Positions 55,001 to 64,000 of a DNA stretch of 64,000 nt are shown here, one piece after another. Below the pieces are notes generated by a model, which was not told the origin of the DNA, searched no databases, and saw only the letters and a list, made by a program, of their open reading frames with translations. A program made the position numbers and the translations under genes. The stretch is from Struthidea cinerea (lineage: Eukaryota; Chordata; Aves; Passeriformes; Corcoracidae). The stretch is taken from NCBI GenBank assembly GCA_013397865.1, contig VZTI01000422.1, positions 58,949 to 122,948 on the forward strand, in the 5' to 3' direction. The first letter of the stretch is position 1. Each line of letters begins with the position of its first letter.

Positions 55001-57469
55001 TAATATAACAAGGCTGGCAATTATACAACCACCTGGCAAGTAAAGCCAACGGTGTGACGGTGTGAGAGTATCAGATTTGGGTTTTTTGGAGTGGAAAGAA
55101 TTGGGGGAAAAAAAAATAGCGACTCTGGGATGGAGAAAATTAGAAGAATTAACATTGCAGAATTTTCAAGAATTTGAGAAGGTTTGAAGGAATATCCACC
55201 CAAGGGGGCAGGTTTTTCCAGAGCTGCGCTTGTGGGGTTGGGTGGCTTTGTCGGCTTTACTTCTAGTTGCAACAAGTTTTTACTGCTTGATACCTGGTTC
55301 TCCTGAGCCACAGCTGTGGGCTTTCAATCTGGATCTCAGGCTTTCAACCCGCCAGGAAGGAGATCCAAGTGTGGCTTCTGCAAAGCTTGGGGGTTATGAA
55401 TGTTTTGAAATGTCATGAACAGCTGCTCACAAGTCTCACAGCAAATAAGGAATAGCTAACAAATTATAAGCCAAACCTTGTATTTTCTAACTGTTCTCTG
55501 TAGAGAATTTGACCAAAAAGCAGTTTGCCATAGAAAGTTGCTTTCCGTAAATCCCCAGATCATCAGGTATCTCAGAACGGACACAGCTCTGGCAGGAGCA
55601 GAGCAGTGCAGGCAGAGCACAAACCTGGAAATTGGCAATAATGCAGAGTCCAAAGCAGCTCAGCCATCCCAGCGTGAGGCCCAGCTTATTCAGCCTGAGG
55701 ATCTTGGGTTTTTCTGGGCTCAGGGCAGACACTTGTTTGTACCGGACGTACATGGTGGCCATGCCTGCCAAAGAGAGCCACAGGCAGTAAGATTCCTGCT
55801 GGGGAGCAGTGTCCTTGTTTACCTGGGAAGATGCTGAGTGACAGAGGCAACTCTTAAAATACAAGAATTTTTTTAGGGCACACTGAAATAGGAAAGCTGA
55901 AAGGCTGGAAGTGAAACTTGAAATAATATAATGGCAAACAAGTCAAATTAATAGATTTTTCTGATCTATTTCATTTAAAAGCCATATTAGGTTGTTTCCC
56001 CCCTTCCATTGTTGCAGCATAGGTAAGGTGCAACAATGCATAGGTGACTGCCTTGAATTTGCATTTTTATTGCTTTTACTTTTCTGTTAGTTCTTTTAAT
56101 GCATTTCTTGCCCTTCCAGAATCCGCAATTGCCATACTGGCAATTTGTGGATAACATCCCTGACACACACTTCGAATTGCTTAAGAGAATTGAGATTTAT
56201 TGCTCAGTATTTAGTTTTTGAGTGAGAATTCTGGGCTGTTTAATGATATGGAGAAGGAAATTAACTTGTTTAAAGTTGTTGCATTCCAGAACTCCCTGCA
56301 GCTCACCAAGGACAGCTTTCTGTACTCACCCAAGAAGGTTGAAACATTTAACATGATTCCAAATAAGCATCTTTCAGGTGGTATTGTCCCTGTATCACTG
56401 GAAAAGATAAATGGAGTGATACATATCCTATATTATCTATATCTATATCAAAAATACTTCCAACACAACTTTACTTATTTCAGTCTACAAAGGAAAGGTA
56501 AAAAAACCCTCCCAGATGTTTTTCACTGAATTGTTCATTACTCAAACTATGCTGTGCTGGTTTTAGAGCTGTAGAAATCACCATGGTAAAGACAAGCCAG
56601 CCTTGGAGCAGGGAATGATCATGCTTGGAGTAGCTGTTCCTTTCATATTCATCTGGATTCCATAAAAGGTGAATAAAAAGGATTAAAAATAGAAAAATGA
56701 AAAACATGGAAAACTGAAAGAGCAAAGCTTGAGTTATATATATCAGCCTTGATGGAATAAAGTTGGCAATGTAGATTTTCGTATGGATTTACTGGTGCAA
56801 CAAACCTGGTGACAGTGAGAGGCTTCACTCTGAGCAGGGGTGTGGTGAGGCACCCCCAGTTCCCTTGTTCATCATCATTTTAAAGGTATGTTCACAGAGC
56901 CAAAGCTTAGGGTTTTACACAAAAACAGACACCTTTGAATAGAGTAACACACAAATCCCAGAATGGGTTGGGTTGGGAGGGATCTTAAAGCTCATCTCAT
57001 TCCAACTAGGGACACCATCCACCATCCCAGGTTGCTCCAAGCCCTGTCCAACCCGGCCTTGAACACTTCCAGGCATGGGGCAGCCCCAGCTTCTCTGGGC
57101 AAACTGTGCCAGGGCCTCAGCACCCTCACAGGGAAGGAATTTCTTCCTAATGTTTAATCTGAATTTCCCCCTCTGTCAGTTTAATATCACCTATAACTGT
57201 ATATATATATAATGGCTATAAACAGTAACTTTAGAATTGGAGCTGTTGGGTAAGAACTGCTATTTAAGTCTGGAGTGGGGAAGAATTCACAGGAGTGTGG
57301 TCAGTTCAGTGCTCTGACACGGGGTGGACATCACTGACCTGATGTAGGGCACCAAAGGGTCAACATGGTGCAGGACAATTGCAGTAATGTAGGAAAACAC
57401 AAATGATGCTGCTGACCACACAACCAGAGCCACGGGCAGGAACGAGAGGCCTTGCTGGAACCACCACAT
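48956..57469 (-). CDS. DRAM2: DNA damage-regulated autophagy modulator 2 (DRAM2), complete spliced CDS, 7 exons, 266 aa
   Basis: On the minus strand the CDS joins 57469-57339, 56397-56330, 55764-55625, 53471-53294, 50390-50308, 49612-49520 and 49063-48956. The total is 801 nt (266 codons plus TGA), the same length as human DRAM2, with GT/AG introns and consistent phases. It is a six-pass membrane protein of the Frag1/DRAM/Sfk1 family located in lysosomes and involved in autophagy; loss in humans causes retinal dystrophy. It starts MWWFQQGLSFLPVALVVW (human MWWFQQGLSFLP). Hydrophobic segments lie near residues 8-32, 53-70, 88-110, 115-142, 153-182 and 204-227. Conserved motifs are MYVRYKQV, FGVGSIYMLVQTVLSY, QKLHWDP and FFLTYIRDFQ. 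The last 30 residues diverge strongly from the human tail. Confidence 0.94.
49385..49448 (+). mobile_element. CR1 terminal fragment in DRAM2 last intron
   Basis: GGTTAACAGCTGGACTCC, AAAGGTCTTCTCCAACCAAA and ATGATTCCACGATTCC. Confidence 0.75.
49520..49612 (-). CDS. DRAM2: DRAM2 coding exon 6
   Basis: 93 nt, residues 201-231: GYTPHIISTVSEWSLAFSF, then FFLTYIRDFQ, the last membrane segment and its strongly conserved end. Acceptor TTTAACACAG, donor CCAG|GTAGAA. Confidence 0.95.
49990..50172 (+). mobile_element. CR1 3' end in DRAM2 intron 5
   Basis: GCACAGGTTGCCCAGAGAAG, AACCTGGGCTGGTGGGAGG and CTCCCAACCCACCCCAGCC. Confidence 0.85.
50308..50390 (-). CDS. DRAM2: DRAM2 coding exon 5
   Basis: 83 nt, finishing codon 173 and encoding FVSSVVLYSGLYGQNLVQ and QKLHWDPQER (human EQKLHWNPEDK). 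Acceptor CTTCCCTCAG, donor GAAAGA|GTAAGTG. Confidence 0.93.
51130..51556 (-). mobile_element. CR1 3' end and ORF2 end in DRAM2 intron 4
   Basis: Reverse-oriented ACCACCCTTTCCAGGAAATT, GGGAGCAGAGCCCGACCCC, TGTCAGGGAGTTGTGCAGAG and CTCAATGTGTCTCTTGTCAG. Shares the last block with the CR1 at 60699-61260. Confidence 0.88.
51557..53293 (-). other. DRAM2 intron 4 remainder
   Basis: Mostly unique-looking. A weak CR1 tail lies at about 52470-52532 (GAGAGGGCAGGACTAGAAG, CCTCCAACCCAAACCATTCT). No other gene was recognised. Confidence 0.5.
53294..53471 (-). CDS. DRAM2: DRAM2 coding exon 4
   Basis: 178 nt, residues 114-172 plus one base. It encodes ILYYIHVLGACLTFGVGS and YMLVQTVLSYLMQPELHS. The donor is AGCA|GTATCC. 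The frame stays open past it for about 100 bases, but only this donor gives the right phase to exon 5 and the human-like SMxxSSV junction. Confidence 0.93.
53472..55624 (-). other. DRAM2 intron 3
   Basis: About 2.15 kb without a recognisable CR1 or other repeat; A-rich near 54060-54110. No gene was recognised. Confidence 0.5.
55625..55764 (-). CDS. DRAM2: DRAM2 coding exon 3
   Basis: 140 nt, through residue 113. It encodes MATMYVRYKQVSALSPE, a loop, then the third hydrophobic segment ending IIANFQ. Acceptor TTTGGCAG, donor CCAG|GTTTGT. Confidence 0.94.
56330..56397 (-). CDS. DRAM2: DRAM2 coding exon 2
   Basis: 68 nt. Translates as SDTGTIPPERCLFGIMLNVS, matching human SDTGTVAPEKCLFGAMLN. Acceptor TTTTCCAG, donor TTGG|GTGAGT. 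It is too short and phase-split to stand out as an open frame. Confidence 0.92.
56957..57178 (-). mobile_element. CR1 3' end in DRAM2 intron 1 (coding numbering)
   Basis: Reverse-oriented TCCCAGAATGGGTTGGGTTG to the GTGCCAGGGCCTCAGCACC block. It ends 160 bp before coding exon 1. Confidence 0.85.
57339..57469 (-). CDS. DRAM2: DRAM2 coding exon 1
   Basis: 131 nt, residues 1-43 plus two bases. The ATG is the complement of 57467-57469. The exon extends 5' to about 57496, where the minus strand shows TTCTTCACAG|TG, leaving 27 bases of 5' UTR. The donor is ATCAG|GTCAGTG. Confidence 0.93.
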
Positions 57470-57516
57470 TTCAGGGCTGACTTCTGCCTCCCGACACTGT
57501 GAAGAACCAAATGCAA

Positions 57517-57655
57517 AGGTTTACTAAGAGTTCTCAAATGTTTACTGAGATTTTCAAATTTCCTGAGAGTTCTCAAGGGTTTACTGAGAGTTCTCAAGGG
57601 TTTACTGAGAGATCTCAAAGGTTTACTGAGAGTTCTCAAAGGTTTACTAGGATTT
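57517..57655. repeat. 21-bp minisatellite beside the DRAM2 exon-1 acceptor
   Basis: About six degenerate units of GGTTTACTGAGAGTTCTCAA (period 21, clearest at 57565-57645). It begins only about 20 bases upstream, on the minus strand, of the acceptor at 57497. On the minus strand each unit contains TCTCAG, a weak acceptor-like string. Confidence 0.88.
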
Positions 57656-58137
57656 TACTACGAGGTCTCTGAAGTTTTGCTTTCCTTGAGGCAGGCTGCT
57701 TCCCATACAGCAGTTTGATATTGCTTTCAGCCCTCTCCTGCAAACCCAAAGTGAACACTGACTTCACAGAAGAAATCATAAATAAACAGAATTACATCTG
57801 GAAATGTTAATTCTGAAATTCTTAGAGGATCATTAGAAACCAGTACTGACATTTTACTACGTGGCTTGGATTTGTTGCTGCCAGAAGAAGGTCAAGTGGG
57901 TCACTATGAGTAAGTGACTCCATTTTCTTCTCAGCCTTGCGTCACAACACCATGTCAGCAGAGTGAGCGGACATAGAACATGTCCCTGCACTGACACTGG
58001 AACTGATGGTGGCTGTGGTGGAGCCTCCAGCTTCCATTAACAATTAGCGGGGCAGACATGGAGGAAATGACCCAAAATTACTTTAATACCTGCCCTCAAT
58101 TACTCCCTGTCAGGCTGTGTGACTCGACACCTGTTAC
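57656..58137 (-). other. Probable DRAM2 5' UTR intron, nothing recognised
   Basis: Unique-looking sequence between the minisatellite and copy B of the segmental duplication. Confidence 0.4.
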
Positions 58138-58793
58138 AGAGTCCCAGGGCTGAAAGGAACTTTAAACCCCATCTCGTTCCACCCCCTGCCATGGGCAGGG
58201 ACACCTTCCACTAGCCCAGGTTGCTCCAAGCTCTGTCCAGCCTGGCCTCGGACACTTCCAGGGATGGCGCAGCCACAGCTGCTCTGGGCACCCTGTGCCT
58301 GGGCCTCCCCACCCTCACAGGGAGGAATAGCCCAATATCCCGTCTAACCCTGCCAGCCTTCAGTTGCACACACATAGGGTTTCCTATGAGCTCACTGCGT
58401 TACTGTTGAGCAAACAGCTCCTTTTCCCTGCATCTCTTCCTCCCATCCTGTCTAGATTTAGGTATTGCCAAGGAGAAGCCCGTGCTGAGGTACCTCACAG
58501 AGTAGGACAGAAAATGACTTTGCCATTCTGCAACAACTTTTTACAATTAGTTTGTTTTTTAAATTTATTAATGTTTAGGATAAAATGTCAGTGAAAATAT
58601 TAAAAAAAACCCCATATTTTGGATGAAATAAAAACTGAAGTAATGTTCAGATCTATTTACTCTATGCTGTAAAGTTAACTTTTGGAAGATATCACCTATG
58701 GAGGTTTGAGAACATAAACCCAATCCTTTTGTGGAATGAATCAGAACTTTCCCATGGATTGTAATACCAATAATAACAATACCAATATTAACA
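58138..58793 (+). repeat. Copy B of the dispersed segmental duplication (DRAM2 first intron)
   Basis: Matches 10119-10854 across a CR1 fragment (minus strand, 58138-58345) and the following unique sequence, with scattered substitutions and one roughly 88-base indel at 58378. It lies between the probable DRAM2 5' UTR exon and the exon carrying the ATG. Confidence 0.9.
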
Positions 58794-59174
58794 GGGCAGG
58801 GGCACCTTTCACTAGAGCAGGTTGCTGAGCTCCATCCAGCCTGGCTTCACGAGCTCTCAGCTATCTGAGCTCACCGCTACCAATCACAACCCTCAAACGC
58901 AAGGGTTACTCACAGCGGTTGCTGTTTTACAGGTGGGAGGAAAAGATCCATGTGCAGTACAGTGAAATGATGACTCTGTACTCACACTGTCCAGTTCCCT
59001 AAATCCCAGCCTGACAGCAAATCTCTGTCTCACCCCAGTTCTCTAAGAGCAAGAAGGTGCAGCTGTGCCACCCTGGTGAGCCCACACAGAGAGAACTGTG
59101 ACTCCTCCCTACTCTTGCTGCAAAAGGGAAGTAATTTGCTACTAGTTTCAAACACAACCAGAGCTATTTCAGCA

Positions 59175-59360
59175 TCCCAGAATGGCTGAGGGGGGAGGGA
59201 GCCCTGGAAGTCACTTGGGCCACCCCCCCGCTCAAGCAGGGCCACCAGAGCCAGTAGTGCAGGATGACATCCCAAGGATGGAGATACCACAACCTTTCTG
59301 GGCAGCCTGGGATGACCAGTGCCAGTCAACCTCACTGGGAAAAAGTGTTTCCTGATAGTC
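59175..59360 (-). mobile_element. CR1 fragment, older subfamily
   Basis: Reverse-oriented AGAATGGCTGAGGGGGGAGG, CAGGGCCACCAGAGCCAGT, GATGGAGATACCACAACC and TTTCTGGGCAGCCTG, a different CR1 branch from most copies here. Confidence 0.7.
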
Positions 59361-60171
59361 ACTGGAGAGAAGAGGAGAAAAAGTGTTTCAACATAGTTAA
59401 AACTAGAGACTATAAATGGAATATGAAAAAGGACAAAGGTGAAGAGCAAATAATGGAGAGTGCACATCCAAGGGCATCCAGGCAAAGAACTGTATGTGAG
59501 AAAAGCAAAATAATGTTGAAACAAATTAGAAGGAAGTACAGCACAGAGAGGTTTTAGAAGGGCATGGCCTGGAGTGTGAGAGGCTGAAAGAAAGGAGGAA
59601 GAAAAAAGGAAGAAAGAGGAAGCACCAAGACTAGAAAGTCTCATGCCAGGAAAAAAAGTTGAAACAAAAGTGGGTGAATCTTGCAAGAGATCAGAGCTGG
59701 TCAACCTTCACAACCCCTGCATAGAATGGACAACTACAGCCTTGCAGAGGTGAAGGTTCAGCTGCTTGTGAGGAAGCTGGTTGGTGGCAGGTAAAGGTGT
59801 TTAACAGAAGATGTAGTGAATAAGAAGAGATTGACAGAATTCAAGTTGCCTGATTTCTTGCCCATTTTTAAGCTAAACACAAAGTTTGCCATCTGATGAT
59901 GATTTTAAGACTGCAATGCAGTAATGACTGTAACTTCACAATCCCATCTCTAGTATGAGTAAATTGGGAATTTGAAAGAGAAATGCAGATTTTGCATGAC
60001 ATTCTCTGTTATACATGTTATGTGTCTGGGCATGTAAATCCCAACTCCAAGCAGTAAGTCTGAATATACTTTTCCTTTCATATTTAAATATTAATAGTGC
60101 CTGAAATTTATATCTGAGCTAAAAGATTTTCCCCTGCAAACCAACCAACCAACCAACCACATTCCACATAC
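59361..60171 (-). other. Unassigned, probable DRAM2 5' UTR intron
   Basis: A purine-rich stretch (59360-59660) gives a spurious 224-codon antisense frame. A (CCAA)n microsatellite sits at 60139-60159, just inside the intron from the probable UTR exon donor. Confidence 0.45.
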
Positions 60172-60256
60172 CTGAGAAAAAGGGCATCAGAGCACATGTC
60201 ACTAAGGGGAGTCCAAGGTCGTTTTTCTGCTGAAGCTCCACGTTCGCTTCATTTTT
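60172..60256 (-). other. DRAM2: Probable DRAM2 5' UTR exon
   Basis: On the minus strand an 85-base segment is flanked by a good acceptor (ATCTCCGTCAG) and a good donor (CTCAG|GTATGTG). It lies upstream of the exon holding the DRAM2 ATG, and mammalian DRAM2 also has non-coding first exons. It contains a short upstream frame from an ATG (MKRTWSFSRK, then stop after 16 codons), so it is not protein-coding for DRAM2. Support is splice-site quality and position only. Confidence 0.45.
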
Positions 60257-60698
60257 CTGACGGAGATATAAAGGAAAATAAGCAACATGTGAAGTACTTC
60301 TGTACCTCTTGCCTTGTTTATTCTTCTTAGCATCTTCTATTAGTCACTGCTGCTGACTGGACACGGGATTAGACTGTTGGCTTGCCCCAGGATGTTTTCC
60401 TGTGCTCCAAGTGGTTTAAGGAGTGAAGCTTGTGTGTGGTGGGGTGGTAGAAATGAAGAAAACCTGGTGTTTAAGGCTGTTTGATTTTAGGAGTTGTCTA
60501 CGCAACAATTTAACTTGAACTGAGGAGCTTTCAAGAGATGAAATGCATGCAACTAAAACCAGTGCCTAAGACCACGGCTTGCACCCCAGGAAGGGAACAG
60601 AACAAGGAGACTTCCCATTTCATTGTGGACACACATCCCAATGTCCTGCTGGTGCAATGCTAAACACATGGCAGGAGAGGGGCTGGGGCAACCTGAGT
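60257..60698. other. Nothing recognised
   Basis: Sequence upstream of the probable DRAM2 UTR exon. No CpG-rich promoter is visible, so the DRAM2 transcription start is probably further right, possibly outside the window. Confidence 0.35.
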
Positions 60699-61260
60699 TT
60701 CATAGGATCATTTAAGTTGGAAAAGCCCTCTAAGATCGAGTCCAACTGTTCCTCTGGCACTGCCAAGGCCACCACTAAACCATGTCCCCATGTGTCATAT
60801 CCATGGCTTTTAAATCCCTCCAGGGATGGTGACTCCACCTCTGCCTTGGACAGCCCATGCCAGTGCTGGACAACTCTTTCAGTGAAGAAATTGTTCCCAA
60901 TATCAAACCTGAACCTCCCCTGGCCCAGCCTGAGGCCGTTCTCTCTCCCCTGTCCCTGTTCCCTGGGAGCAGAGCCCGACCACCCCTGGCTGCCCCCTCC
61001 TGTCAGGGAGTTGTGCAGAGCCACAAGGTCCCCCCGGAGCCTCCTTTTCTCCAGGCTGAGCCCCTTTCCCAGCTCCCTCAGCTGCTCCTGCTGCTCCAGC
61101 CCCTTCCCCAGCTCTGTTCCTTTCCCTGGACATGCTCCAGCCCCTCAATGTGTCTCTTGTCAGGAGGGGCCCAGAGCTGTCCCCAGGACTGGAGGTGCCC
61201 CAGCAGTGCCAGCACAGGGCACCACACTGGCCCTTCTGGACACACCATGGCTGTGACAGC
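60699..61260 (-). mobile_element. CR1 3' end and ORF2 end
   Basis: Reverse-oriented TAGGATCATTTAAGTTGGAA, CACTGCCAAGGCCACCACT, GATGGTGACTCCACCTCTGC, TGTCAGGGAGTTGTGCAGAG and CTCAATGTGTCTCTTGTCAG. Confidence 0.9.
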
Positions 61261-61932
61261 CCAAGGGCCATTGGCCTCTTGCCCACCTGGGCACATGTCC
61301 AGCCACTGTCACCAGCACTACCAGATCCCTTCCCAGCTTCCCAGCCACTCCTGCCCCAGCCTGGAGCGTTCCATGGGACTGTTGTGACCCAAGGGCAGAA
61401 CCCGGCATTGGTCTTGTTGACTCTCCCACTGTTGGCCTCGGCCATGGATCCAGCCTGTCCATTCAATCAGACATTATCCTGACTTCTCCTCCCACAGGTT
61501 TGGGGCATTGCCTTGGGGATGCAGAGGGGGTGAAGCTCTGTCGCGATGAAGCTCACAGACAATGCAGATCCTCCACCTGCTGAGGGTATTTACGTGCCTG
61601 TGTAGAATGATTTACCTGGGCTAGGACGAGCTTAGTAAAGCATAACAGCTATTCCTAACTTCTCCCTGGATATTGCCCTTACTACAAAATAAATGTGTCC
61701 ACACAGGCAGCTCATCAGCACTGTCTGCTCCAAAGCAAGCTGGGCTGCAGAGGAGCCTTCACTGTTAGGACTGGGAATCTCTGCACCCTGAGCTATCACC
61801 GAGCCCAGAGCTGAGCCCTGCACATGACTTATCACTGTTTTCATGCAGTCTGGCACAAAGAACAGCTTCAGTCATACCCCACAGCTCTGCTGAGGCACAG
61901 CTTCTTACTGAGAGTGTGGCTGCAGGCTGGCA
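61261..61932. other. Nothing recognised
   Basis: Possibly more antisense CR1 ORF2 up to about 61400 (the layout follows CR1), then unique-looking sequence. Confidence 0.35.
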
Positions 61933-62262
61933 GAATCACAGAATCTCCTGAGCTGGAAGGGACCCACAAGGATCATCCAGTCCAGCCCCTGGCCCTGCAC
62001 AGACACCCCAACAATCCCACCCTGTGCATCCCGGAGAGCCTTGTCCAAACGCTCCTGGAGCTCTGGCAGCCTCGGGGCCGTGCCTGTTCATTCCCTGGGG
62101 AGCCTGGGCAGTGCCCAGCAGCCTCTGGGGGAAGAACCTTTCCCTGATCTCCAGCCTGATCTTCCCCTGACACAGCTCCAGCCCTTTCCTTGGGTCCTGT
62201 CCCTGCTCACAGAGAAGCAGAGATCGGAGCTGTCCCTCAGGAGGAATCTGTAGCCCCCAGGA
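61933..62262 (-). mobile_element. CR1 of the 18651 subfamily
   Basis: Reverse-oriented AGAATCTCCTGAGCTGGAAG, ACACCCCAACAATCCCACCC, CTCCTGGAGCTCTGGCAGCC and GGGCAGTGCCCAGCAGCC. Confidence 0.8.
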
Positions 62263-64000
62263 AGTTCATCCTGACAATACCAGTTGGGCTCTGCCCCTCT
62301 TGCCTTCCCCAGCAGAAACCCCTCACTAACTCTCCCTACACTAAAAACCATCTTGTCAGTCAAGATCTACCCTGAGTTCTTACCTCCCTTCATCTCTCTC
62401 CCCATTAAATATTTTACAGCGGAATCAAGTCAGTTTTCCCACTGTTCTGGGGGCAGACTGTACATCCCCAACACAGGCTTTACTCTGTGCAAATCCCTGT
62501 GCACAGTCAGGGCACAGTGTACTTCAGGCTGTCCCAACTTCCCACTGTGCAGCTGCCCTGTGTCCCTGCCAGCTCCCAGGCTCTGTCTGGGCACAGAACG
62601 AGGCACCTCCAAACAGCAGGAGGCAGAAGGGAATTGCCATGTGCCAGCTGCAAGGTCCTGAGATAAATTATTATTAACACCTTGTCCTGTCCCATTGTTT
62701 CCAACAGGGAGAAGGAAAGCACACTCAAACTCCTTTTTCTATAAGCTCCTTTGCAAGCAGATTATACAACAGCAATGGCCAGCCTCGATTTTCCATATAA
62801 CTATGATTTTCTTAAACATTTATCCTGATCTTCAGGCACTTTGGAGTTCTAAGCGTTTTTTTTTAAGCTCCAGTTTGAGTATCACAGATTGTTTCCAATA
62901 TCAAGAGCAAGTGAAGGAAGTGTTTCAAAAGCAAAGAAGATTTTAACCCTCTCGGAAGTGTTTCTCCCAGTGCAGGAATGCAGCCACATCCGCCCAGGCT
63001 GGAACATGTGGAATAGAAACTCCAAAGGAAGATGAAAGGTGGGCAAGATCATCAAGGGCAGAAAGTTCATGTTACCTGGAATGATAAAGCTGCAAAGATG
63101 GTCGAAGTACATGGGGAAAAGGGAAATTCCTGAATTACTGCTGATCCCTGGATTGTCAGCCTGCCTCTTCCCTGCTCTGTCAGGCAGACAGGCAGAGATA
63201 AAGCCCTACCAAGGGACACTCCTTTCTGTCTCCAGCAAATTGTCCAGTGGACAGTGCTGAAGGAAGGCCGGAGGAATTTGTCTGTGCCTTCCTAAGCAAA
63301 CAGAGGCTGGATGGGGCTGAGCCCAAACAGCCTGCACAACTGCCTGTCAGGTCCCATTGATAAGCCACGGGTAAAGGTCACTGATCCTCAAAGCACTGAC
63401 GTAAAGAAGTAGGAAATGTGTCACCTCTGCTGTCCCTGCTGCAGGGTAATGACAGGTGACTCATTTTGAATCTTTTCTCAGTACAGACACCAAACAAGTT
63501 GCCATGAAATCTTTCGGTCCTGGGGGGCAGCTTCCAGGGGGTCTCTGTTCTGGCCCTGCTGTTCTGGCCCTGCTTCTGTTCCCTGGCTGGGAAGGCACAG
63601 CATGGCCTGGAGCCAACCCACACAGTGCCAGGCCCAGGACATTGTGACACAGGATGTCCCCAAGCCTGCTTGGGACACCGGGCACACTGTGACAGTGGCC
63701 GGGTGCTCCAGCTGATCCAGGAGCTCCGTGTCAGGGATGAACCCATGGCACCTGCCAGTCCCACCGGCCTGACCACAGAGTGCATCTAGAAACACCTGAA
63801 TCCTCGGAGCAGGCCACCGGGAGATTCCCACGGGACAGCTGGGACTGGAGTCACTGCAAGGTCACAGGGGGAGTGGGGGTGCTGGGGGCGATCCGAGAGG
63901 AAAGCGAAAATGAACCAGGACAGAGGGAGGCTTAGGAGAGAGGGAAAGGGAATGGCAGGGAGAAAGGGGAGGCTGAGGGCAGAGAGATGAAGGGGCAGAG
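62263..64000. other. Right end of window, nothing recognised
   Basis: No exon of the expected neighbour (CEPT1 in mammals) could be found on either strand. The last 100 bases are purine-rich (GA-type). Confidence 0.4.

Noticed and set aside
59030..59704. 224-codon open frame on the minus strand
   Set aside because: It is the complement of a purine-rich tract plus a CR1 fragment; there is no domain and no splice support.
60579..61256. 225-codon plus-strand frame
   Set aside because: Antisense of a minus-strand CR1 3' end; the same false protein recurs at other reverse CR1 copies.
62263..64000. First coding exon of CEPT1, the mammalian neighbour of DRAM2
   Set aside because: I looked on both strands for its N-terminal sequence and saw nothing similar; it probably lies to the right of the window.

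Overview
This is a vertebrate nuclear window, almost certainly from a bird and probably a songbird. The evidence is dozens of CR1 non-LTR retrotransposon fragments, a solo LTR typical of avian ERVs, and a complete cryptochrome 4 gene whose spliced product is 527 aa, the length I recall for songbird CRY4. Gene density, GC content and a CpG island fit a microchromosome. All genes are split by introns with GT/AG boundaries; I reconstructed them exon by exon, and the phases agree throughout.

Layout. 1-2,424: upstream sequence with one CR1. 2,473-13,398 (+): CRY4, ten coding exons, complete, with the four-tryptophan electron-transfer chain intact and an 81-bp perfect tandem duplication spanning its stop codon. 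13,507-26,890: intergenic, mostly CR1 debris, including reverse-transcriptase fragments and a 379-bp solo LTR nested inside a CR1 with a 6-bp target duplication. 26,890-27,800: very AT-rich low-complexity DNA that changes abruptly into a CpG island (27,815-28,690) interrupted by a 560-N assembly gap. 34,053-38,909 (+): LRIF1, three coding exons present; the first coding exon is not visible and is probably in the gap. 39,400-48,700: CR1 fragments (one from the endonuclease domain to the 3' end, with another CR1 nested in it) and a possible ERV LTR remnant. 48,956-57,469 (-): DRAM2, seven coding exons, complete at 266 aa, with a probable 5' UTR exon at 60,172-60,256. 60,257-64,000: CR1 fragments and unrecognised sequence.

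The three genes do not form a pathway. CRY4 is a retinal flavoprotein and magnetoreception candidate, LRIF1 a nuclear heterochromatin factor, and DRAM2 a lysosomal membrane protein needed in photoreceptors. The main structural surprises are the CRY4 stop-codon duplication, a roughly 0.7-kb segment shared between a CRY4 intron and the first DRAM2 intron 48 kb away, two near-identical CR1 copies bracketing the second half of CRY4, and the missing LRIF1 promoter and first exon. I found no sign of an undescribed multi-gene system.
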